The notes under the pieces are model-generated. The model was not told the origin of the DNA and ran no database searches. It worked only from the letters and a program-made list of their open reading frames with translations. Below, one piece after another: positions 1 through 4,972 of a stretch of DNA of 8,798 nucleotides. The DNA comes from Methylobacter sp. Its GTDB lineage: Bacteria > Pseudomonadota > Gammaproteobacteria > Methylococcales > Methylomonadaceae. Position numbers and translations under genes: made by a program. The stretch covers positions 1-8,798 of the forward strand of contig JALNYY010000164.1 in NCBI GenBank assembly GCA_023229605.1, read 5' to 3'. How positions within the stretch are numbered: the stretch's first letter is position 1; the number at the start of each line of letters is the position of its first letter.

Positions 1-73
1 CATAGACGACTTCAGCATAAGCTGAGCCATACGTTACCAGTAGGATAAAAAACGAGCTGAGTATTTTTTTCAC
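1..73 (-). CDS. N-terminal part of a secreted protein (runs off the window)
   Basis: Reading on the minus strand from a GTG at 73-71 gives an open frame of 24 codons to the window edge, with no stop. The residues form a clear Sec signal peptide: a basic start (M-K-K), a hydrophobic core ILSSFFILLVTYG, and a small-residue cleavage site S-A-Y-A followed by E-V-V-Y. The start is supported by an AGAG ribosome-binding match six bases upstream; no in-frame ATG is seen between the start and the preceding gene. The mature protein would be periplasmic, outer-membrane or exported, but too little is present to name a family. It lies 90 bp downstream of argF in the same direction and could be read from its own promoter or by read-through. 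Confidence 0.6.
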   Translation of the reverse strand, partial: MKKILSSFFILLVTYGSAYAEVVY

Positions 74-130
74 TTGAATCTCTATTGTTGTTGTCGTCTG
101 ACGCCTGCCAGGGATGGTAGAAGTATCACA

Positions 131-147
131 ATCGGTAGCAAACCGAT
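131..147. other. Short perfect hairpin between argF and the secreted-protein gene
   Basis: ATCGGT and ACCGAT form a perfect 6-bp stem around a 5-base loop, 17 bp beyond the argF stop codon. No run of T follows it on the minus strand, so it is not a standard intrinsic terminator. A weak sigma-70-like pair for the downstream gene (TTGCTA, 16 bases, TACCAT; 141 down to 114) overlaps it. The hairpin could therefore be an RNA 3' end structure, an operator half-site pair, or chance. Confidence 0.25.
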
Positions 148-163
148 GCGACCAAGTGTAATT

Positions 164-1072
164 CTAACGTGATTTCTTGCACAGGAGAAATTCCAGCAGC
201 GCCTTTTGAGCATGCAGCCGGTTTTCAGCCTCGTCAAAAATAACGCTTTGCGAACCGTCAATCACATCGGCGCTGACCTCTTCTCCCCGATGCGCGGGCA
301 AACAGTGCATAAACAAGGCATCGCTATTTGCAGCTTTCATGACCTCGGCATTGACCTGATAATTTCTAAACGCAATTTCGCGTTGTTTTTGTTCCTCTTC
401 CTGCCCCATGCTGGCCCAAACATCGGTAACGACCAGGTCTGAATTTTGGGCTGCGGCTAAAGGCGTATCGAAAAAGCGGATACGCTCCCCGGCGGATTCG
501 ACTATGTCTTTTAACGGCAGATAAGCTTTTGGGCTGGCGATGTTCAAAGTGAAATCCAGCACCGTTGCCGCATGAATATAGGAATGGCACATATTGTTGC
601 CGTCACCGATCCATGTCACTGTTTTGCCTTTGATGTCGCCGCGATGTTCAAAATAGGTCTGCATATCCGCCAGTAATTGGCAGGGGTGTTGTAAATCGGT
701 CAAGCCATTGATAACCGGAACGCTTGAATATTGGGCGAATGTAGTCACCGTTTCGTGCTTATCGGTTCTGAGCATGATGCAATCGACCATGCTTGAGATA
801 ACCCTGGCGCTGTCCTGCAACGGCTCACCGCGGCCCAGCTGGGTATCCCGTGGCGACAAAAATAATGCGCTGCCGCCGAAATGGCTCATGCCGGATTCGA
901 ATGATATGCGGGTACGCGTCGATGATTTTTCAAAAATCATCGCCAACACTTGGCCTTTTAACGGTTGGTAATCGGGATCGCGGTTATTTCTCAGGACGAT
1001 AGCTCTGTTGATCAGGCTACGAAGTTCGTCGCCCGATAAGTCAAGCAGGCTGATGAAGTGTCTAGGATTCAT
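164..1072 (-). CDS. argF: Ornithine carbamoyltransferase
   Basis: Cytoplasmic enzyme of arginine synthesis that joins carbamoyl phosphate to ornithine to give citrulline. The 302-residue length is normal for the family. The carbamoyl-phosphate motif S-T-R-T-R is at 51-55, HPCQ at 129-132, the ornithine-side stretch DVWASMGQE at 217-225, and the HCLP catalytic motif at 256-259, so both the N-terminal carbamoyl-phosphate domain and the C-terminal ornithine domain are intact. The D-x-W-x-S-M-G element and HCLP favour ornithine over aspartate carbamoyltransferase. The ATG at 1072 lies inside the end of argD; the two frames overlap by 11 bp, which suggests translational coupling because only a weak GGA precedes the start. 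ArgD makes acetylornithine and ArgF uses ornithine, so the pair flanks the deacetylation or transacetylation step, whose gene is not here. Stop is TAG. Confidence 0.96.
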   Translation of the reverse strand: MNPRHFISLLDLSGDELRSLINRAIVLRNNRDPDYQPLKGQVLAMIFEKSSTRTRISFESGMSHFGGSALFLSPRDTQLGRGEPLQDSARVISSMVDCIMLRTDKHETVTTFAQYSSVPVINGLTDLQHPCQLLADMQTYFEHRGDIKGKTVTWIGDGNNMCHSYIHAATVLDFTLNIASPKAYLPLKDIVESAGERIRFFDTPLAAAQNSDLVVTDVWASMGQEEEQKQREIAFRNYQVNAEVMKAANSDALFMHCLPAHRGEEVSADVIDGSQSVIFDEAENRLHAQKALLEFLLCKKSR

Positions 1073-2255
1073 AGGGAGTATCCGTATGCTTATAAATAAG
1101 AGTCGATAAGGTTTCTACGAGTTGGGTGATTTGTTGCTCATTAATAATGAATGGCGGCAGCAAACGAATGGTTTTTTCACTGGTGACATTAATCAACAAG
1201 CCTTGTTGCAACGCCGCCTGCACTAGCTCAGTGCATGGGCTGTCGAGTTCGATGCCGATCATCAAGCCTTTGTGGCGAATATCGACGACATGCGCATTGC
1301 CATGCAAGCGTTGTTTAAACGCCGAGCTGATAGCATCGCCTTTTTGCGCGGCTTGCTCGATCAGGCTTTCAGCATCCAGTGTTGCCAATACCGCTAAAGC
1401 CGCGCTACAGGCTAGCGGGTTGCCGCCAAAAGTGGAGCCGTGATTGCCGGCGGTGAAGATTTTGGCCGCTTTGCCGCTGGCAAGACACGCGCCGATCGGT
1501 ACGCCGTTGCCCAACGCTTTAGCCAGCGTACATACATCGGGCAGTATCCCGTTATGCTGAAAGGCGAGAAACTTGCCGGTACGGCCTACGCCGGTCTGGA
1601 TTTCATCGAGCATCATCAGCAGGTTGTGCTTGTCGCACAAGCTGCGTATCTGGTTAAGATAATCGGCAGCGGGAATATTGACGCCGCCTTCGCCTTGTAT
1701 CGGTTCAACCAACACCGCGACGACGTTCTTATGCAGTCCAACCGCTTGTTCGATTGCGTTGACGTTGTTGTAGGGGACGCGAATAAAGCCTTCAACCAAC
1801 GGCGCAAAGCCTTGCTGTATCTTGGTGTTGCCGGTAGCGCTCAGCGTTGCCAGCGTGCGGCCATGAAAACTTTTTTCCATCACGATAATGGCCGGATTTT
1901 CTATGCCTTGCTCGTGACCGTATTTGCGCGCCAATTTGATTGCCGCTTCATTAGCTTCCGCACCGGAGTTGCAAAAAAATACGTTATCCATGCCGCTTTT
2001 TTCAGTCAGCTTGTCGGCCAACTGTTCCTGAACGGCGATGCCGTACAGGTTAGATGTATGCAGCAGTTTTTCGCTTTGTTTGCAGATGGCCTGATGCACG
2101 GCAGGGTGAGCATGGCCCAAGCTGCACACAGCAATGCCGGACAGTGCATCCAGGTAGCGGGTATTGTTTTGATCAAACAACCATACACCCTCGCCCCGTT
2201 CGAAGGTAATGGGTAAACGTCCGTAGGTCGGCATAATGTGGCTAGTCCTAGTCAT
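1062..2255 (-). CDS. argD: Acetylornithine aminotransferase (class III, PLP-dependent)
   Basis: Transfers an amino group from glutamate to N-acetylglutamate semialdehyde, giving N-acetylornithine; many family members also act on succinyldiaminopimelate in lysine synthesis. At 397 residues it matches the family length. Visible landmarks are the N-terminal MPTYGRLPI and YLDALSGIAV, the phosphate-binding SGAEANEAA at 97-105, SFHGRT at 129-133, the cofactor aspartate D217 in LDEIQTGVGRTG, the Schiff-base lysine K246 in LAKALGNG, and HGSTFGGNPLA beyond it. The start at 2255 has only a modest AGAAG upstream; an in-frame ATG seven codons later (residue 8, MPTYG) is a reasonable alternative. A sigma-70-like promoter lies about 60 bp upstream. 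It is the first gene of an argD-argF pair overlapping by 11 bp. No clear ArgR box is visible. Confidence 0.95.
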   Translation of the reverse strand: MTRTSHIMPTYGRLPITFERGEGVWLFDQNNTRYLDALSGIAVCSLGHAHPAVHQAICKQSEKLLHTSNLYGIAVQEQLADKLTEKSGMDNVFFCNSGAEANEAAIKLARKYGHEQGIENPAIIVMEKSFHGRTLATLSATGNTKIQQGFAPLVEGFIRVPYNNVNAIEQAVGLHKNVVAVLVEPIQGEGGVNIPAADYLNQIRSLCDKHNLLMMLDEIQTGVGRTGKFLAFQHNGILPDVCTLAKALGNGVPIGACLASGKAAKIFTAGNHGSTFGGNPLACSAALAVLATLDAESLIEQAAQKGDAISSAFKQRLHGNAHVVDIRHKGLMIGIELDSPCTELVQAALQQGLLINVTSEKTIRLLPPFIINEQQITQLVETLSTLIYKHTDTPYES

Positions 2256-2317
2256 TGCTTCTGTTCAAAATTTAAGGAATACAGGCCACAACCTGAGGCC
2301 CATTAAAAAAATGTTCG

Positions 2318-2346
2318 ATTATAGGTTTCAATCCAGTCTCAGGCAA
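2318..2346 (-). promoter_or_regulatory. Sigma-70-type promoter candidate for argD-argF
   Basis: On the minus strand TTGCCT (2346-2341, four of six consensus bases) is followed by exactly 17 bases and a perfect TATAAT (2323-2318). Transcription would start near 2311 and leave a leader of about 55 bases before argD. The -35 sits in one arm of a small inverted repeat (GGCAA/TTGCC, 2342-2358), which could be an operator. This is inferred from sequence match only. Confidence 0.55.
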
Positions 2347-2358
2347 GCTCTGATTGCC
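2342..2358. repeat. Small inverted repeat overlapping the argD -35 element
   Basis: GGCAA and TTGCC form a 5-bp stem around a 7-base loop in the hemF-argD gap. A run of eight T follows on the plus strand after a further seven bases, but no plus-strand gene precedes it. On the minus strand, the transcribed direction, the T-run reads as A-run ahead of the stem, so this is not an intrinsic terminator for hemF. The rest of the 162-bp gap holds only the argD promoter and leader. Confidence 0.25.
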
Positions 2359-2417
2359 CGTGGCGTTTTTTTTAATTAAAACCCTGTTTTATATAGCCAA
2401 AACTCGACATCATAACT

Positions 2418-3332
2418 TCAATCGCCCAGCCAGTTTTGCGGCTTGAGATATTCATCATAAAGCACGGCTTCCGCACTGCAGGGCTCAGGTTGCCAGTTGT
2501 ATTTCCAGTGCGCTACCGGCGGCATCGACATTAAAATCGATTCGGTGCGCCCGCCGGATTGCAGGCCGAACAACGTGCCTCGGTCATAGACCAGGTTAAA
2601 TTCAACATAACGCCCCCGGCGGTAAAGCTGGAAGTCGCGTTCCCTGTCGCCGTAAGGCGTGTCCTTGCGTTTTTGCACGATAGGCAGGTAAGCATCGATG
2701 TAATGGTTGCCTACGCTTTGCATAAACGCGAAAGACTTCTCGAAACCCCATTCGTTCAAATCATCGAAGAACAGTCCGCCCACGCCGCGGGTTTCGTTTC
2801 TGTGCTTAAGGAAGAAATACTCATCACACCACTTTTTGTAAGTTGGATAGATGTCATCGCCGAAAGGCCGGCAGGCGGCGCGGGCGGTTTGATGCCAGTG
2901 CAGCACATCTTCTTTAAACGAATAAAACGGCGTCAAATCAAAGCCGCCGCCGAACCACCAGATAGACGGCTCCCCCGGTTTTTCCGCGATCAAAAACCGC
3001 ACATTGGCATGCGATGTCGGCACGTAAGGATTGTTGGGATGGATAACCAGCGACACGCCCATCGCCTGAAATTGCCGGTCTGCAAGTTCAGGACGCTTGG
3101 CCGTTGCCGACGGCGGAAGCTTAAATCCGGACACATGCGAAAAATTAACCCCGCCCTGCTCGATCACCGCCCCCCCAGCCAATACTCGGGTCCTGCCGCC
3201 GCCACCTTCGGCCCTGTCCCAAAGGTCTTCGACAAACCGGGCTTCAGGCTCTACAGATTCCAGCGCGGTACAGATTCGGTCTTGCAGGTTTAGCAGGTAG
3301 TTTTTTACTTGAGTGATGTCGTCAATATTCAT
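2418..3332 (-). CDS. hemF: Oxygen-dependent coproporphyrinogen III oxidase
   Basis: Catalyses the aerobic oxidative decarboxylation of coproporphyrinogen III to protoporphyrinogen IX in haem synthesis; a soluble, usually homodimeric enzyme. The 304-residue length matches bacterial HemF. Conserved blocks appear in order: the glycine-rich GGGGRTRVLAGG (43-54), GVNFSHVSG (61-69), HPNNPYVPTSHAN (98-110) with the family's conserved histidines H98 and H108, WWFGGGFDLTPFY (125-137), KHRNETRGVGGLFFDDL (176-192), and RRGRYVEFNLVYDRGT (238-253) with FGLQSGGRTESILMSMPP beyond it. The protein is complete. The ATG at 3332 has no strong Shine-Dalgarno match, but the N-terminus is sensible and the next in-frame Met is at residue 91. 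It lies 148 bp downstream of rpiA and 162 bp upstream of argD, with a separate promoter candidate, so it may be its own transcription unit. Confidence 0.96.
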   Translation of the reverse strand: MNIDDITQVKNYLLNLQDRICTALESVEPEARFVEDLWDRAEGGGGRTRVLAGGAVIEQGGVNFSHVSGFKLPPSATAKRPELADRQFQAMGVSLVIHPNNPYVPTSHANVRFLIAEKPGEPSIWWFGGGFDLTPFYSFKEDVLHWHQTARAACRPFGDDIYPTYKKWCDEYFFLKHRNETRGVGGLFFDDLNEWGFEKSFAFMQSVGNHYIDAYLPIVQKRKDTPYGDRERDFQLYRRGRYVEFNLVYDRGTLFGLQSGGRTESILMSMPPVAHWKYNWQPEPCSAEAVLYDEYLKPQNWLGD

Positions 3333-3368
3333 GTGCGGGGTCGGGGATTGTGAAAAGGTGAATTCGAT

Positions 3369-3397
3369 ATTCTAGAAGTATATGGCTGCATATACAA
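3369..3397 (-). promoter_or_regulatory. hemF promoter candidate with a dyad in the spacer
   Basis: On the minus strand TTGTAT (3397-3392) is followed by 17 bases and TAGAAT (3374-3369, five of six consensus bases), which would start transcription about 30 bases before the hemF ATG. The -35 match is poor (three of six). A perfect 7-bp dyad, GTATATG then four bases then CATATAC (3378-3395), fills the spacer and reaches into the -35, the position of a repressor or activator operator. The regulator is unknown; the half-sites do not match an FNR/Anr box. Confidence 0.4.
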
Positions 3398-3425
3398 AAG
3401 GACTTGTTGCCGCTTTAGCCTGTTG

Positions 3426-3510
3426 GACGGTTTCGCGCAGCAAACCGTCAATCGTCGTAACACCGATGTCAGCCGGTGGATTACCTACGGCGAATCAACC
3501 TCACAGCGTT
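3426..3510. repeat. Dispersed palindromic repeat, copy A (rpiA 3' end)
   Basis: This segment matches 4272-4367 (copy B) in the same orientation. The shared parts are a 32-base block with two mismatches (3426-3457), CCGATGTCAGCC (3463-3474), GGTGGATTAC (3475-3484), CGAATC and ACAGCGT. It begins with a perfect 8-bp hairpin GACGGTTT/AAACCGTC around an 8-base loop (3426-3449) and has a second, imperfect stem GGTGGATT/AATCAACC. Copy A lacks 12 bases found in copy B. The repeat runs into rpiA: the stop codon and the last nine or so codons lie inside it. It encodes no protein of its own and looks like a REP- or MITE-like intergenic element. Confidence 0.75.
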
Positions 3511-4185
3511 ATGTCGGGCCCATTGTTCCCGCACCTGCCCGTCGTGCCCGCAAAATACCGCTGTAGTCAGGCCGTGAAAAATGCCGTGTTCGACGATTCC
3601 GGGAATGGCGTCCAGTTTGTCGTTGAGCTGTTTGCCGTCCAGTTCGACAGTGAAACTCACGTCCAGCACCAGACTGCCGTGCGAAGTGACAGCCAGCCCG
3701 TCGCCGTTGGCGCGGAGTTGGGCTTCGCCGCCGATGGCTGCCAGACTGCGCTGCACCAGCTGCCAGGCAAACGGCATCACCTCAACCGGAACCGGATAAT
3801 TCTGGCCGATACGTTCGACCTGTTTGCTTTGATCGATCAACACCCAAAATGCGTCGCAGGCGTTGGCTAGCAGTTTTTCCCGCACCAAATCGCTGCCGCG
3901 GCCTTTCAACAAAGTAAGATCGGGACTGACTTCGTCGGCTCCGTCGACGTAAACATCAAGCCTGTCGACATGCTCCATCGCCCGTAGCGGCAAGCCCAGC
4001 TGCCGGGCTTTGATACTACTGACCACCGAGCTGGCGACAGCCTGGATTTGCAGGCCGTCGTCACGGCAACGGCGGGCGACGGCTTCGATAAAGTAGTTTG
4101 CGGTCGAGCCGGTGCCCAAGCCGATCAGCATGCCGTGTTCGACTAATTGAGCGGCGTGTTCGGCAACGCGTTGCTTGTCGTTCAT
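3481..4185 (-). CDS. rpiA: Ribose-5-phosphate isomerase A
   Basis: Interconverts ribose 5-phosphate and ribulose 5-phosphate in the pentose phosphate network; in a ribulose monophosphate methylotroph it would also help regenerate the formaldehyde acceptor. The phosphate loop GLGTGSTAN is at 22-30, DGADE at 81-85 and REK at 102-104. D81, D84, K94, E103 and K121 correspond to the catalytic and binding positions known in the E. coli enzyme, with the same numbering. The usual glycine-rich KGGGAALTREK is replaced here by KGRGSDLVREK, a divergent but probably functional loop. A strong GGGGAGG ribosome-binding site precedes the ATG at 4185. At 234 residues it exceeds the E. coli protein (219): the tail after about residue 222 is basic (R-L-I-R-R-R), and its last nine residues are encoded by the dispersed repeat at 3426-3510. 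Homologous repeat copies flank the gene in direct orientation. Confidence 0.93.
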   Translation of the reverse strand: MNDKQRVAEHAAQLVEHGMLIGLGTGSTANYFIEAVARRCRDDGLQIQAVASSVVSSIKARQLGLPLRAMEHVDRLDVYVDGADEVSPDLTLLKGRGSDLVREKLLANACDAFWVLIDQSKQVERIGQNYPVPVEVMPFAWQLVQRSLAAIGGEAQLRANGDGLAVTSHGSLVLDVSFTVELDGKQLNDKLDAIPGIVEHGIFHGLTTAVFCGHDGQVREQWARHNAVRLIRRR

Positions 4186-4196
4186 GATCGACCTCC

Positions 4197-4209
4197 CCGG
4201 TTAACGTTA
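4197..4209. other. TAACGTTA-containing 13-mer upstream of rpiA
   Basis: CCGGTTAACGTTA here differs at one base from CCGGCTAACGTTA at 4800-4812, upstream of the small membrane-protein gene. Both contain the 8-bp palindrome TAACGTTA and both lie just ahead of the ribosome-binding region of a minus-strand gene. A 13-mer with one mismatch is expected by chance in a window this size, so a shared regulatory site is only a possibility. Confidence 0.15.
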
Positions 4210-4271
4210 TTGTGTTTCAAATTTCGGTTTTGCCTAATCTTCGACAGGATTTTACCTCGTTAGTCATGCAA

Positions 4272-4385
4272 GACGGTTTCGCGTCGCAAACCGTCAATCG
4301 TCGCACAACGCCGATGTCAGCCTGGCGTAGTTGTGGTGGATTACTCGCGACGAATCCTTACAGCGTCACCCAGCACACCACAACT
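4272..4385. repeat. Dispersed palindromic repeat, copy B (between the membrane-protein gene and rpiA)
   Basis: This is the longer of two homologous copies (see 3426-3510). It contains the perfect 8-bp hairpin GACGGTTT/AAACCGTC (4272-4295), 12 bases absent from copy A (4323-4334), a core stem GGATT/AATCC, and an outer perfect 10-bp inverted repeat AGTTGTGGTG (4329-4338) with CACCACAACT (4376-4385). The outer repeat ends exactly at the stop codon of the upstream membrane-protein gene (4388-4386), so the RNA would fold into a long stem right after that gene. This could act in 3' end formation or mRNA protection. The outer arm beyond 4367 is not found in copy A. The rest of the gap up to rpiA (4186-4271) has a strong Shine-Dalgarno but no promoter I can defend. 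Confidence 0.75.
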
Positions 4386-4772
4386 CTAAAAAAAAAGCAG
4401 TGCCAACAGAGCCAAAACAATGGCTGTCAGAGCGGTAAATACCCATTCCAGCGGAGTTGTGTACTTGGGCCTCTGAAAGATGCTGTAGTGAGCAAATTCT
4501 GTGAACATGTAACCGACAACCGCAACAATCCCAAGTGTGACCCCGTAATAGGTGTATTTGAGAGCAGCCTCCTCCTGTGCCGCTTCGCGAAGTGGAGCGA
4601 TCAGACCAAAATATCCGACAAGCGCCACACTTAAAAATAGCAGCGCGTACCCTGGCTTGAAATGACGATCCGGGACTTTGAACGTCAACTCCCTATTGAG
4701 GCTCCACCAGAAGCCGGTGAAGAGAAAACCAAATAGGACCGCGGCTGCAGCTACTCCGGAAAGTTCGTTCAT
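4386..4772 (-). CDS. Unrecognised small membrane protein, four predicted helices
   Basis: The 128-residue frame starts at an ATG preceded by a strong AAGGAG nine bases upstream, which supports it being translated. Hydrophobic segments are visible at about 6-24, 41-60, 73-92 and 107-128, giving four likely inner-membrane helices. The last helix (VFTALTAIVLALLALLFF) runs to the final residue with no tail. The loops are charged: RELTFKVPDRHFKP (28-40) between helices 1 and 2, and REAAQEEAALKYTYY (62-76) between 2 and 3. EFAHYSIFQRPKY (92-104) follows helix 3. No cysteine, haem-binding CxxCH or nucleotide-binding motif is present, and I do not recognise the family. A role in membrane electron transfer is conceivable because nifJ is next door, but the 200-bp gap and a separate promoter candidate argue against simple co-transcription. 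It is framed by repeat elements on both sides. Confidence 0.75.
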   Translation of the reverse strand: MNELSGVAAAAVLFGFLFTGFWWSLNRELTFKVPDRHFKPGYALLFLSVALVGYFGLIAPLREAAQEEAALKYTYYGVTLGIVAVVGYMFTEFAHYSIFQRPKYTTPLEWVFTALTAIVLALLALLFF

Positions 4773-4799
4773 AATGTGTCGCTCCTTGCCGTGATTGTG

Positions 4800-4812
4800 C
4801 CGGCTAACGTTA
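4800..4812. other. TAACGTTA-containing 13-mer upstream of the membrane-protein gene
   Basis: CCGGCTAACGTTA, one mismatch from the 13-mer at 4197-4209. It lies about 28 bases ahead of the ATG at 4772, just outside the ribosome-binding region. Significance is doubtful for the same statistical reason. Confidence 0.15.
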
Positions 4813-4828
4813 CGGTAAAGCCCTGTAG

Positions 4829-4853
4829 GTCGGACATGCTTTTTATGTCCGAC
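4829..4853. repeat. Perfect 9-bp palindrome of the GTCGGACAT type
   Basis: GTCGGACAT (4829-4837) and ATGTCCGAC (4845-4853) form a perfect stem around a 7-base loop of mostly T on the plus strand. The right arm continues into a 13-base segment (4846-4858) that pairs, with one mismatch, with 4923-4935. Another ATGTCGG occurs at 4874-4880. The 4829-4935 stretch is thus a cluster of related palindromic units, resembling REP-type intergenic repeats. No T-run follows on the minus strand, so it is not a standard terminator for nifJ. Confidence 0.6.
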
Positions 4854-4867
4854 ATTCTCATACGTAA

Positions 4868-4895
4868 ATTATAATGTCGGATTCGGATTTATCCA
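4868..4895 (-). promoter_or_regulatory. Promoter candidate for the small membrane-protein gene
   Basis: On the minus strand TGGATA (4895-4890, four of six consensus bases) is followed by 16 bases and a perfect TATAAT (4873-4868). Transcription would start near 4861, leaving a leader of about 88 bases that carries the 4829-4853 palindrome. If real, the small gene has its own promoter and a structured leader. The AT-rich -10 could also be chance. Confidence 0.35.
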
Positions 4896-4972
4896 TAATC
4901 GCCTTTCTAATAACGGACTCTCAGAATGTCGGGCAACGAAAAGCCGTCTCCTGACTTACTCCACTACCCAAC

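Noticed and set aside
1440..2216. Plus-strand open frame of 258 codons inside argD
   Set aside because: It lies fully antisense to a well-conserved aminotransferase, and its translation has no family-like motifs. It is a shadow of the argD reading frame.
2342..2371. Possible intrinsic terminator (stem followed by eight T) on the plus strand
   Set aside because: The stem is only 5 bp, seven bases separate it from the T-run, and no plus-strand gene precedes it. On the transcribed minus strand the order is wrong for a terminator.
3426..4385. CRISPR-like repeat array
   Set aside because: Only two copies exist, about 850 bp apart, with a gene between them and internal differences; there are no regularly spaced spacers.
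4212..4634. Plus-strand frame spanning repeat copy B and the membrane-protein gene
   Set aside because: It crosses a palindromic repeat and runs antisense to a gene with a strong ribosome-binding site; the predicted protein has no recognisable features.
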